Below are positions 1 to 7,753 of a stretch of 36,172 nucleotides of DNA, one piece after another; within the stretch, counting starts at the first letter, position 1, and each line of letters opens with the position of its first letter. The DNA lies in NCBI GenBank assembly GCA_016934715.1, contig JAFGSI010000008.1:1-36172 (forward strand), written 5' to 3'. A program made the translations under genes and the position numbers. This DNA comes from Anaerolineales bacterium (GTDB lineage: Bacteria > Chloroflexota > Anaerolineae > Anaerolineales > Villigracilaceae). The notes below the pieces were generated by a model. That model did not search any database, was not told where the DNA came from, and saw nothing but the letters and a program-made list of their open reading frames with translations.

Positions 1-193
1 CATCGTATCTACGCATTGCAGCCGCCCACTTATCAACCACCTTCTCGTTATACAGTGGAAAAGAATTTCCAAATGGGAACTCTCGCGGGATGACCTCATT
101 TTTTCCCAAGATGCCGGAACGATAGAGGGCCTGACGCTGTCGGCGAAGTAATTTACAAACCTGTGCGGTTGTATAGCCAGCTACCTTGACCAT
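1..193 (-). CDS. Partial small helix-turn-helix protein (N-terminus only)
   Basis: The reading frame begins with ATG at 191-193 and runs off the left edge, giving 64 residues (starting MVKVAGYTTAQVCKLLRRQR). The opening resembles the helix-turn-helix of MerR- or AlpA/excisionase-like proteins, with 'YTTAQVCKLL' as a likely first helix, followed by basic residues and 'FPLYNEKVVDKWAAAMRRYD'. It would bind DNA. The start is supported by a promoter directly upstream (TTGACA, 18-nt spacer, CATAAT), with only 7 nt between the -10 box and the ATG, so the mRNA is probably leaderless. The family assignment is a guess from the N-terminus alone. It lies at the edge of a decayed mobile region, so it could belong to a mobile element. 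Confidence 0.5.
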   Translation of the reverse strand, partial: MVKVAGYTTAQVCKLLRRQRQALYRSGILGKNEVIPREFPFGNSFPLYNEKVVDKWAAAMRRYD

Positions 194-776
194 ACTATGT
201 ATTATGACATTTAGTGTTCAGCCCTGTCAACAAGTCTATAACAACAAAATCCTTACAGACTTTTAAAGTGGTCGGTCTCGAAGTTAATGTCACATGTTCT
301 CATGATCAAGTAGGGAGCGGCGGTTAATCGAAGTACTGTTCAGTCGTCATGGATGGCTACACTACCAAACATGAAATTGTGTTATCAGGAGCAGTGACCG
401 GCTGGCACACAGGTCGTTTTCTCAATGGTGCACCGAGCTTGATGTTTTGGCGGACCGGGATACCTGTAGGCACCGCCAATTTTCGCTCCGTAAAGGACGC
501 ATGTGGGTTAGATTCTAACTGACCGGGTATCCACGCCAGTCGGTACACTGTAGAAGCGCGGTTGGCATGGAGATCGAACATACACATTGTGCTGGATTGG
601 ATGTTCATAAGTAGCTCGACAATGTTAGATTAGAAAATGCGATCTGGTTTTACCGCATCAAAGCCTGTTTCAGACGCAAAGATCAGCTAACGTACACTAC
701 GTTTTCTGGGCATGAAAACCTCAAAATGTAGTCGTTTTCAGAACACTCGTTCGAATTCAACATTGTCGAGGTAGTC
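194..776. other. AT-rich stretch with no recognisable gene
   Basis: Apart from the promoter at 201-230, I see no coding sequence, RNA gene or repeat here. The short open frames have no ribosome binding site and no recognisable protein features. Base composition is clearly lower in GC than the core genes further right. Confidence 0.5.
201..230 (-). promoter_or_regulatory. Sigma70-type promoter for the HTH gene
   Basis: On the minus strand a perfect -35 TTGACA (225-230) is followed after 18 nt by CATAAT (201-206). The ATG at 193 lies 7 nt after the -10 box, which predicts transcription starting at or next to the start codon. Confidence 0.6.
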
Positions 777-852
777 GTGAAAAAATAACTTCCCTACTTT
801 AGCGGCATTTATGGGCAAAAAGTGGTTGGAAAAACGGAAGCTATTCTTACAC
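777..852. repeat. Imperfect palindromic repeat, copy 1 (MITE-like)
   Basis: The 17-nt ends are inverted copies: GTGAAAAAATAACTTCC (777-793) and the reverse complement of 836-852 (GTGTAAGAATAGCTTCC) agree at 14 of 17 positions. A related element lies at 26575-26640, and both are followed directly by AAGTCCT(A/T)AG. In both places a transposase remnant begins or ends at the repeat. It may be the joined ends of a lost insertion sequence or a small non-autonomous element. The ends (GTGTAA...) are reminiscent of IS256-type termini, which is only an impression. Confidence 0.55.
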
Positions 853-853
853 A

Positions 854-1060
854 AGTCCTAAGAAGACAGCGGTTTCGGCGATCATAGTTCCGGATGGGCA
901 GGGTAAGCTGCGGAAGGAAGTCCGGCCTTTCGGCACCATGACGGCTGAGTTGCTGGGTCTGTCGGATTGGCTGCTGAGTTTTGGTGTCAGCCACGTGGCG
1001 ATGGAAAGCCTGGGGGAATACTGGAAGCCGATCCACAACATTCTGGAAGAGTATCATCTA
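854..1060 (+). pseudogene. IS110-family transposase fragment
   Basis: In one frame the sequence reads KKTAVSAIIVPDGQGKLRKE, then VRPFGTMTAELLGLSDWLL, then VSHVAMESLGEYWKPIHNIL. This is the N-terminal DEDD nuclease region of IS110-family transposases, whose hallmark here is 'HVAMES.G.YWKP..N.LE'. The first residues, which carry the leading catalytic Asp of the usual GIDVHK motif, are missing because the frame runs into the palindromic repeat at 852. Similarity stops at about 1060, well short of the family's roughly 300-400 residues. It is a relic with no function as a recombinase. Confidence 0.75.
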
Positions 1061-1199
1061 GTTAGTAAATTGGGGGCAGCGCGTGGCTGTCCCCATTTTA
1101 TTGAGATGATACGTGCGGAAGTTATTTTACACTACTGCCAGAATATTCCGAGCCGCATTTACGTCCCGGTCAAGGACCAAACCGCAATCAGAGCAAGAT

Positions 1200-2021
1200 G
1201 GAACCTACCGGGGCCATTTTACAGCCGGGCGGCTGTTCTTCCAGCGTGCCCGGCTGGTGTCGGGGATGAAGTTGATCCGCGAACTGCTGGATCATGAGAT
1301 CATCATGGCCACCTACCACGAACACTACCAGAGTCTCGCACCCGGAACCATCTCGGCAACCCAGGCGGCGATCAAGAAGGTCCATGCCGGTGCCAAATGC
1401 CTGGGCTGGGTCAGGGGGCCCTGCCCCATCGAAAACGATCTCCGCGAACAGATGGGGATCCATTACCGCCCACCGCGCTACGGATACCACCCGCGGGATG
1501 CGATCCGGATCGTCGAATATTTGGTTGCCCATGGATCGCACTGCGCCCTGGCGGCCAAGATCGCCCTCTACTGCGGCCTTCGGATCAGTGAGATCGCCGG
1601 CCTCGCCGGAGAGAACCTGGACCGGGAGTCTCGCAAGCTGCATTTCAGCGGCAAGAATGGCCGCTACCGTGAAGTTCCCATCCCGAAGGATCTGCTGGAT
1701 GAACTCATCCGGAAATCCGGGTATTTCTTCACCCCCAGCCGCTCCTAGCGTGACCATTTCCGCAGGGAGGTCGAGAAGGCGGCCAGGATGCTCGAGATCG
1801 ATGACCGCGGTGTACACCGCCTGCGAGCAACCTATGCCCAGCTGGTCTACACCAAGTGCAGATTGTCCGGACAGGATGACACTGCCGCTCGGATGGCTGT
1901 CTCGCAACTTCTCGGCCACAACCGCAAAAGGGTCACCTTCCATTACATCCCTGAATGCAACGACTGGGAGACATACCGGGGCTATGTCGATCCTGCGGAC
2001 GATCACTTCCGCACGCTTTGA
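1200..2021 (+). pseudogene. Tyrosine recombinase/integrase interrupted by an amber codon
   Basis: One frame carries a phage-integrase-type recombinase: a core-binding region (about 1200-1470, 'GHFTAGRLFFQRARLV'), then the catalytic domain with Arg in 'CGLRISEIAGL', a Lys in 'SGKNGRYREVPIP', 'HRLRATYAQL', and a terminal 'LGHNRKRVTFHYI' with the expected nucleophilic Tyr. TAG at 1746-1748 splits the frame between the first Arg and the His-x-x-Arg box, and the downstream part continues in the same frame to TGA at 2019-2021. Without readthrough it is inactive. It lacks the extra helix expected of integron IntI, so it does not account for the attC arrays further right. The true N-terminus is unclear. 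Confidence 0.7.
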
Positions 2022-2118
2022 GCCCACTCTGCCGCAGAGGTCAAAAGGCACGGCAGGCCGCGGCTGTACGACCGGAAGAACCCGCGGACTGCCTGTTTTC
2101 CGCCGGGTTTATTTCTGG

Positions 2119-2124
2119 TATGAT
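2119..2124 (+). promoter_or_regulatory. -10 box for a leaderless start
   Basis: TATGAT at 2119-2124 is followed by 6 nt and then the ATG at 2131. No convincing -35 hexamer is seen (a T-rich stretch lies near 2095-2100). No Shine-Dalgarno is possible at this spacing, so translation probably starts at the mRNA 5' end. Confidence 0.45.
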
Positions 2125-2130
2125 TCAGGC

Positions 2131-2562
2131 ATGGATACACAAGCCTTCAAGATCGAACGCAACAGCCAGGTCCTGGTTGAACTGGTGGATGCCTCCGGGG
2201 AGGCCGAACAGCGCCAGTTCACCCTGGTCGCCTCCGAACAGGCCGACCTGCGCTCCGGCCTGCTGGACGAAATGGCCCCGCTGGGGCAGGCCCTGCTGGG
2301 CCGCTGCGCCGGAGAGGTCCTGCCCTACCGGCAGGGCGATCTGCGCCAGGTGCGCATCCTGCGGGTCGAACAAGGGGAGGATTCTGTCTCGGCCGAGGCG
2401 GCCGAGAAACGCCGGGCGGCCGTCCAGCAGGCCGAAGCCCAGTCCGAGATCACCAGCCAGATGATCTTCGCCAATGCCAGCGGCAGCAAGTGGGGTGCCT
2501 ACGACGTGGACCTGGACCATCTGCTCCAGGATGACGAACAAGACAAAGACGAGAAAGCATAA
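2131..2562 (+). CDS. GreA/GreB C-terminal-domain protein
   Basis: This 143-residue protein matches the FKBP-like C-terminal domain of transcript cleavage factors in residues 1-82: 'LVELVDASGEAEQRQFTLV', then 'LLDEMAPLGQALLGRCAGE' (compare GreA 'ISP.SPLGRALLG...GD') and 'VRILRVEQG'. It lacks the N-terminal coiled coil that reaches into the polymerase channel. Instead it carries an Ala/Glu-rich segment (85-110) and an acidic tail. It may bind RNA polymerase without stimulating cleavage, as Rnk-like proteins do. That is inference. The start at 2131 is chosen because a -10 box lies 6 nt upstream and the domain begins there. A strong hairpin terminator follows. Confidence 0.65.
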   Translation: MDTQAFKIERNSQVLVELVDASGEAEQRQFTLVASEQADLRSGLLDEMAPLGQALLGRCAGEVLPYRQGDLRQVRILRVEQGEDSVSAEAAEKRRAAVQQAEAQSEITSQMIFANASGSKWGAYDVDLDHLLQDDEQDKDEKA

Positions 2563-2567
2563 AAACA

Positions 2568-2605
2568 TGAACCCGGTTCGCAGGCAGGAACCGGGTTCAC
2601 ACTTT
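2568..2605. terminator. Bidirectional intrinsic terminator
   Basis: Perfect 12-bp arms TGAACCCGGTTC (2568-2579) and GAACCGGGTTCA (2588-2599) enclose an 8-nt loop. TTTT follows on the + strand and TTTTT on the minus strand. It separates the GreA-like gene and the cupin gene, which converge here. Confidence 0.85.
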
Positions 2606-2640
2606 TAACAGATGGACAGGCAAAGCGAGTGATCCGCCGC

Positions 2641-3009
2641 TCAACAGCCCTTCTCGTCGAGGAGGGTGACCTGGTCGGTCGTGGCGGTCGGGATGATGCA
2701 CAGGAAGACGAAGTCCTCCTCGCCGATGTTGGTGTACCAGTGTGGGACCCCGGCGGGGATGAAGACAACGTCCCCGGCCCGGACCTCGAACTCGTCCGCG
2801 TCGATCGCGATCCGGGCGTGACCCTCAAGAACGTACTGCCCGTGCTCGACCGTGTTGGTATGGTTGGGCATCCCACCGCCGGGCTTCATCGTGAAGCGCC
2901 GGATGGCGAAGTTGGGCGCCTCCTGTTCCGATAAAAGCACCTGCAGGCTGGTGGAATCCCCGGCCGCCACTTCGCTGGCCGGGACATCGCGGGCATGTTT
3001 TACAGGCAT
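2641..3009 (-). CDS. Single-domain cupin protein
   Basis: The 122-residue protein is a small RmlC-type cupin. Motif 1 is seen as 'KPGGGMPNHTNTVEHGQYVLEG' split over residues 42-63, with His50, Glu55 and His56 as likely metal ligands, and motif 2 as 'GDVVFIPAGVPHWYTN' with His90. Such proteins bind a metal or small ligand; the substrate cannot be read from sequence. The start at 3009 is preferred because GAGGAGG lies 5 nt upstream. An upstream ATG at 3060 has no such site. The gene converges on the terminator at 2568-2605. Confidence 0.75.
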   Translation of the reverse strand: MPVKHARDVPASEVAAGDSTSLQVLLSEQEAPNFAIRRFTMKPGGGMPNHTNTVEHGQYVLEGHARIAIDADEFEVRAGDVVFIPAGVPHWYTNIGEEDFVFLCIIPTATTDQVTLLDEKGC

Positions 3010-3136
3010 GATTTCCTCCTCATGAATTACGGCATCGGTTATCGTGGTCTTCCTGTGCATTCGCGGGACGCGGGTCTCTGTTCATCCGGGCCGGGGAATC
3101 CGATCTGCGCTCGTCCGTGCCGCGTCCGTAGAACTG

Positions 3137-4357
3137 TCAGGAGGTTGAGAACACCTGATCACCGGTGACCTGCCCGGCCTCCACCTTCCAGACGGATCCC
3201 TTCTCGACAAACTGCGGGTCGAAGAGGGTCAGGTCAGTGGTGGTCAGCAGGGCCTGCTCGATCCTCTCCATCGCCGCCAGCAGGTCGCTGCGGCGCTGAA
3301 CGTCCAGCTCGGCCAGGACCTCATCGAGCAACAGGACCGGCCAGTGGCCGGTGCGCTGTTTCAGCCACTCGACTTCGGCCAGTTTGAGCGCCAGTAGGGC
3401 CGTGCGCACCTGACCGCGCGAGCCGTAGTCGCCCAGGTCAATGGCGTCGGCCAGGAAGCGCAGGTCGTCGCGATGCGGGCCGATCGTGGTCACCCCGCGG
3501 GCGATCTCTTCGGGGCGGATCTGTCCCAGGCGCTGCAGGAATCCACTGCGGATCGAGGCCTCATCCAGCCCGCTGCGGTCGACCGGGGCCTCGATCCGCA
3601 GGGCCAACTGCCCGTTGGGACGCGGCAGGGGGTCATAGGCCGGCTGGTAGCTCAGGCGCAGGACCTCCTTCCCGTGAGTCAGGTCGCGGTGGATGCGGGC
3701 TGCCTGGATCTCGATCTCGTGGACGGCCCGGATGCGGGCAGAGACGATCTCCGCCCCGGCGCGGCTGAGAGTCTCGTCCCAGTAGTCCAGTTGGGCCTGG
3801 TCGCCGCCGCGCTCGTGGAGGGTCTTAAGCAGGGCATTGCGCTGGGCCAACGCCTGGGTGTAAGTGCTCAGGGATCTGGCATAGCCAGGGACGGCCTGGG
3901 CCAGGGCCAGGTTCAGGTAACGGCGGCGTTCGTCCGGACCGCCTTCGATGATCTGTGCCATCTGGGGGACGAAAAAAACGGCGTTGAAATGCCCGACCGC
4001 CTCCGCCAGCGGTCGCTTGACCCCGTCGAGCAGGACCTCCTTGCGCAGGCGCTGGCCGGTGGCCCCCACCGGTTCGAGGATCAGCCGGACCTCGAGGCGG
4101 TGTGCAGCCGGTCCACGCTGGTACTCGGCCACCAACCGCCCGACGGCCAGGTCCTTACGGGCTTCGAGAAAATTGACCAGCTGGCGGTCGACGTGCGTTT
4201 GAAAGGAGGTGAAGGCTGCCAGGAAGTAGACCGCCTCCAGGATGCTGGTCTTGCCCTGGGCATTGCTGCCCACCAGCAGGACAACCCGCCGGGGCACATC
4301 CAGGTCCAGGCGGGCGAAGCTGCGAAAGTTGGTCAGAGAAAGATGGGTCAGGTGCAT
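3137..4357 (-). CDS. recF: DNA replication and repair protein RecF
   Basis: This 406-residue SMC-like ATPase loads RecA onto gapped DNA together with RecO and RecR. It opens with the family signature 'LTHLSLTNFRSF', carries Walker A 'GSNAQGKTSILEAVYFLAA', a coiled-coil middle, the conserved 'IGPHRDDLRF', 'GSRGQVRTALLALKLAE' (ABC signature region) and Walker B 'WPVLLLDEVLAELD'. Length is normal (about 360-400). It lies 33 nt downstream of def on the same strand and is probably cotranscribed. It is not beside dnaN or gyrB as in many genomes. Confidence 0.93.
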   Translation of the reverse strand: MHLTHLSLTNFRSFARLDLDVPRRVVLLVGSNAQGKTSILEAVYFLAAFTSFQTHVDRQLVNFLEARKDLAVGRLVAEYQRGPAAHRLEVRLILEPVGATGQRLRKEVLLDGVKRPLAEAVGHFNAVFFVPQMAQIIEGGPDERRRYLNLALAQAVPGYARSLSTYTQALAQRNALLKTLHERGGDQAQLDYWDETLSRAGAEIVSARIRAVHEIEIQAARIHRDLTHGKEVLRLSYQPAYDPLPRPNGQLALRIEAPVDRSGLDEASIRSGFLQRLGQIRPEEIARGVTTIGPHRDDLRFLADAIDLGDYGSRGQVRTALLALKLAEVEWLKQRTGHWPVLLLDEVLAELDVQRRSDLLAAMERIEQALLTTTDLTLFDPQFVEKGSVWKVEAGQVTGDQVFSTS

Positions 4358-4390
4358 CAGGGTTCGTTGGAGCGACCCGATCGATCGCGC

Positions 4391-4912
4391 TTATACATTG
4401 TCTTCCACCGGCCCGGTCGGCTGCCAGACCCGGGTGGCCCGGTCGGTGTAAAGGATCCCGTCCAGGTGATCGATCTCGTGCTGAAAGATGCGCGCCAGCC
4501 AGCCCCTGGCCTTGACCTTCATCACCTGGCCGCGGCGGTTCTGGCCCTTGATGGTGATCTCCAGGCTGCGCTCCACCTCGCCCTGCAGCCCGGGGATCGA
4601 GAGGCAGGCCTCCAGGGCGAGTTCGGTCTCGGCCGAGACCTTCTTGATCTCGGGGTTGATCATGACGAAGAGCTTCTTGGGAGCTTCTTCCACCTGCTCC
4701 TCATTTTCGTCTTCATCCTCGGCGTATTCGACGACGATCACCCGCTCGGAGACGCCCACCTGCGGGGCAGCCAGCCCAACCCCGGGGGCCGCGCGCATGG
4801 TCTCGACCATGTCGTCCACCAGGGTTTGCAGGTCGGCATCGAAGCGGGTCACTGGCCTGGCCTTGCGGCGCAGAACCGGGGCGGGGAGGGTCGTAATGGA
4901 TCGAATGCTCAT
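4391..4912 (-). CDS. def: Peptide deformylase
   Basis: The enzyme removes the formyl group from the N-terminal Met of new proteins. All three motifs are present in 173 residues: GVGLAAPQVG (44-53), E-A-C-L-S (101-105, with metal ligand Cys103; the usual second residue Gly is Ala here), and QHEIDH (144-149). Residues 65-80 form an acidic insertion (EDEDENEEQVEEAPKK) between motifs 1 and 2 that is longer than in typical bacterial homologues. recF follows 33 nt downstream. A promoter with TATAAT at 4946-4951 precedes it and overlaps the end of the upstream gene. Confidence 0.93.
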   Translation of the reverse strand: MSIRSITTLPAPVLRRKARPVTRFDADLQTLVDDMVETMRAAPGVGLAAPQVGVSERVIVVEYAEDEDENEEQVEEAPKKLFVMINPEIKKVSAETELALEACLSIPGLQGEVERSLEITIKGQNRRGQVMKVKARGWLARIFQHEIDHLDGILYTDRATRVWQPTGPVEDNV

Positions 4913-4945
4913 AGGTGGTTACCGGTATGCGGAAAGGATCGGGAA

Positions 4946-4951
4946 ATTATA
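4946..4951 (-). promoter_or_regulatory. -10 box of the def-recF promoter
   Basis: TATAAT on the minus strand lies 33 nt before the def ATG. Its first bases overlap the TAA stop codon of the preceding cNMP/bPH gene, whose last codons read GCG ATA TAA. The -35 region is weak. Confidence 0.45.
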
Positions 4952-6614
4952 TCGCACCTTCATTAAGATCTTTTAAATCCTGCTCGTGGCGCAGTTCCTC
5001 CGAGTTCTGGTGGTAGGTGGCCAGCCAGGAGGCCATACGCTCGCGCTCGGCCGCCAACTCGGTCTGGCGCTTGGCTTCGATGCGGGCGATCCGCCGCTGG
5101 TCGATGTCCTGCTGGACTGCGGGCGGATCAAGTACGTCCTCAAAAATGAACTGGGTCCCGCCAACCGTGATGTAAACGTTGCCGAAGTTGAGCAGCACCT
5201 GCAGCAGGCCCTCGCGCTTGTATTCGGTGCTGAGGATGTTGTCCAGGGAGGCCGACTTGCGTTCCTCGCGGCCCAAGGGGGTGCGGTCAACGTCGAAGAT
5301 CTGATCCTGCGTGACCTGGAACGTGTCATTGCGCCAGTCCACGTACTGGTAGAACCACCACACGAAAGCCAGGGATAAGAAGAACAGCAGCAGCACCAGG
5401 ATCGTATCGGAGCGCAGACCGATCAGGCTCAACCGGTAGATGATCAGCCCCAGCAGGGCGATCAGCGCCAGCCCCGGCTGCCAGGTCTGGCGAAAAAGGA
5501 CGTAGGGATGCTTGCGATAGGTGATCGTTCCCCCGGTCTCTTCGATGCGGATCCTGAACAGGTTGGCGATCATGATCCGCAGCACGTTCGACCTGGAGGG
5601 CAATGGCCGGACCGCCTCGGGCAACTGTACCGCCGGTTCGGACGCTTCCGGGTTGACCAGGCCCAGCTTGTCGCGGATCGAGCGTTTCATCGCCTCCACG
5701 TCAGCCTGGCGCGTCCCGGCCCGGGAGCGCGACCAGTGCTCCTCGATCAACCAGGCGGCCGGCTGAGGGCGGTGGACATTCTCGAAGGGGATCCGCCCGA
5801 CGAAGGTACGCACGACCACGGTACCAAAATCCAGGATGCGACCGACCTCGCTTCTTTCGATCCCGACCGACAGGATGGTCGAAAGCGGGGCCTCGTGGCG
5901 GCTGTCGTATACGCCGATGACCTTCTCCAGCCAGATGACGCGCTGGTTGGTCACGATGTAATAATCATTGGTCCAGTCGAGCCACTTCCAGCCAGCCCAA
6001 CCCAGGATCGCCAGCAGGGAGATCCCGGCCAGGAGCAGCGGCAGGACGGCATCCATCAACGTGAAGAAGAGCAGCGCGAAAAGAGGGATGATCAAGGCAA
6101 AGAACGGCCCGGCCAGCGACTGGTAAAGGATGATCGGATGCTTGCGGGCCAGGAAATAGATCACCTCTCCCGGACGCACCCATTTGAAGCGCGTCCGCCG
6201 GATCAGGCGCCGGCTCTCGACTGCGACCTCGAGATTGGGACGCAGCTTGGGAGCATCCTGCAGAAGTTTATTGAAAACGTTACGGGTGAACACCAGGAAG
6301 GTGGTCGCCTCGCGAGCGATGACGCTGGCCGTGCGGCGCCGATTCTTGAGCAAGGCCTCCTCGCCGAAGTAATCGCCAGCGATCAGGGTTCCCAGCGTAT
6401 GGGAATGCTGGCCCTGGCGCAGAACGACATCCACCCTGCCCTGGTAGACCAGGAAAAAACTGTCCCCCTCATCGTCCTGCTTGACGATGACCTCCTGCTC
6501 GGTACAGCGGCGCTCGTCCAGATTCCTGGCGATGATGAGCAGTTGATCGTCCTCCAGGCCGTGGAAGATGTGCAGCCGTTTCAAGAAGGCAACCCGCTCG
6601 GGAATGTTGATCAT
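4947..6614 (-). CDS. Membrane protein with cyclic-nucleotide-binding domain and two bPH domains
   Basis: This is a 555-residue protein. Residues about 8-125 form a CRP/EPAC-type cNMP-binding domain; the phosphate-binding cassette reads 'GDYFGEEALLKNRRRTASV', keeping the Glu and Arg that contact the nucleotide. Then come a hydrophobic hairpin (about 165-210) and a bPH/DUF304-like domain starting 'NDYYIVTNQRVIWLEKVIG'. A second hydrophobic pair (about 375-420) and a second bPH-like copy ('NDTFQVTQDQIFDVDRTPL') follow. The C-terminus is a charged helix. The likely role is a membrane-anchored sensor of cAMP or cGMP; the output is unknown. AGGAGG sits close to the ATG (2 nt), and TAAAAT just upstream may be its -10 box. 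It is divergent from the aldo-keto reductase. Confidence 0.75.
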   Translation of the reverse strand: MINIPERVAFLKRLHIFHGLEDDQLLIIARNLDERRCTEQEVIVKQDDEGDSFFLVYQGRVDVVLRQGQHSHTLGTLIAGDYFGEEALLKNRRRTASVIAREATTFLVFTRNVFNKLLQDAPKLRPNLEVAVESRRLIRRTRFKWVRPGEVIYFLARKHPIILYQSLAGPFFALIIPLFALLFFTLMDAVLPLLLAGISLLAILGWAGWKWLDWTNDYYIVTNQRVIWLEKVIGVYDSRHEAPLSTILSVGIERSEVGRILDFGTVVVRTFVGRIPFENVHRPQPAAWLIEEHWSRSRAGTRQADVEAMKRSIRDKLGLVNPEASEPAVQLPEAVRPLPSRSNVLRIMIANLFRIRIEETGGTITYRKHPYVLFRQTWQPGLALIALLGLIIYRLSLIGLRSDTILVLLLFFLSLAFVWWFYQYVDWRNDTFQVTQDQIFDVDRTPLGREERKSASLDNILSTEYKREGLLQVLLNFGNVYITVGGTQFIFEDVLDPPAVQQDIDQRRIARIEAKRQTELAAERERMASWLATYHQNSEELRHEQDLKDLNEGAI

Positions 6615-6693
6615 AACCTCCTGATTTTAGCACGATTCGACCCGGGCCCCAGCACCCGGCCTGGGGTAGAATACCGGTCGACCACAAGTGCGG

Positions 6694-6699
6694 TTATAA
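6694..6699 (+). promoter_or_regulatory. -10 box for the aldo-keto reductase gene
   Basis: TATAAT at 6694-6699 lies 36 nt before the ATG at 6736. The intergenic region (6615-6735) serves two divergent genes. No strong -35 is visible. Confidence 0.5.
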
Positions 6700-6735
6700 T
6701 TCTTGCGCCATTTCTTTTACGAAAAAGGAGCCAAC

Positions 6736-7719
6736 ATGGAATATCGTTATTTGGGCCGCTCCGGCCTGCAGGTCAGCGCCCTGTCCTTCGGGGCCTGGGT
6801 CACCGCCGGTCAGCAGGTCGATGAGACCGGTTTCAAGGAATGCATGATCGCCGCCTACGAGGCCGGGGTCAATTTCTTCGACAATGCCGAGATCTATGCC
6901 CGCGGCGAGGCGGAAACGATCATGGGCAACATCCTGCGCCAGACCGGCTGGGACCGGACTGGCGTGGTCATCTCGACCAAGTTCTACTGGGGCCTTCAGG
7001 ATGGGCCCAACCAGCGCAACACGCTCAACCGCAAGCGCCTGCTGGAGGCCATCAACGGCTCGCTGCGCCGCCTGCAGCTCGACTACGTCGACCTGGTCTA
7101 CTGCCACCGCGCCGACGCCAACACCCCGATCGAGGAGACCGTCTGGGCGATGCACGACATCATCCAACAGGGCAAGGCCCTTTACTGGGGCACCTCGGAA
7201 TGGTCTGCCGACCAGATCGCCGAGGCCTGGCGGATCGCCGACCGGCGCAACCTGCACAAGCCGGTCGTCGAACAACCGCAGTACAACATGTTCCACCGCG
7301 ACAAGGTCGAGCGTGAGTTCGCCCGCCTGTACCGCGACTACGGCCTTGGCCTGACCACCTGGAGTCCGCTGGCTTCCGGCCTGCTGACCGGCAAGTACAA
7401 TGAAGGCATCCCCTCCGACAGCCGCGGGAACCTGGCAGGCTACGAATGGCTGCAGGGCCGCCTGACCGACCAGGAGCGCATCGCCCGGGTCCGTGAACTC
7501 CAGCCGATCGCCGCCGAACTGGGCTGTACGCTGGCCCAGATGGCCCTGGCCTGGTGCCTGAAGAATCCCAACCTCAGCTCGGTCATCACCGGGGCCAGCC
7601 GGGCCTCCCAGGTCCAGGAGAACATGCAGGCCCTGGAAACCGTCCCGGCCCTGACCGGCGAGGTGCTGGCCCGCATCGAAGCGGTGCTGGGCAACAAGCC
7701 CTCTAACGACAACGACTGA
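6736..7719 (+). CDS. Aldo-keto reductase (Kv-beta-like, AKR6 type)
   Basis: This 327-residue TIM-barrel oxidoreductase is predicted to reduce aldehydes or ketones with NADPH. The catalytic tetrad is visible: Asp49 and Tyr54 in '[15 protein letters not shown]', Lys82 in '[10 protein letters not shown]' and His124 in '[12 protein letters not shown]'. The cofactor-binding end is '[16 protein letters not shown]'. The wording of these motifs follows the voltage-gated potassium channel beta-subunit group of AKRs. The start at 6736 has AGGAG 7 nt upstream, which beats the ATG at 6703. Its TGA stop supplies the first bases of the -35 box of the next gene. The substrate is not predictable. Confidence 0.88.
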   Translation: MEYRYLGRSGLQVSALSFGAWVTAGQQVDETGFKECMIAAYEAGVNFFDNAEIYARGEAETIMGNILRQTGWDRTGVVISTKFYWGLQDGPNQRNTLNRKRLLEAINGSLRRLQLDYVDLVYCHRADANTPIEETVWAMHDIIQQGKALYWGTSEWSADQIAEAWRIADRRNLHKPVVEQPQYNMFHRDKVEREFARLYRDYGLGLTTWSPLASGLLTGKYNEGIPSDSRGNLAGYEWLQGRLTDQERIARVRELQPIAAELGCTLAQMALAWCLKNPNLSSVITGASRASQVQENMQALETVPALTGEVLARIEAVLGNKPSNDND

Positions 7720-7746
7720 ACATCCAGGGACCAAATCGGTTACAAT
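7717..7746 (+). promoter_or_regulatory. Promoter nested in the end of the aldo-keto reductase gene
   Basis: TGAACA (7717-7722), 18-nt spacer, TACAAT (7741-7746), then 7 nt and the ATG at 7754. The first three bases of the -35 box are the TGA stop of the upstream gene. The spacing predicts a leaderless mRNA. Confidence 0.55.
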
Positions 7747-7753
7747 CGGGCCC

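Noticed and set aside
357-608. An 83-codon frame on the minus strand in the AT-rich left region
   Set aside because: No ribosome binding site, no domain, and an irregular composition; probably chance.
1200-2021. The broken recombinase as the integron integrase of the arrays
   Set aside because: It lacks the extra helix between the catalytic patches typical of IntI and is 12 kb from the nearest attC-like site.
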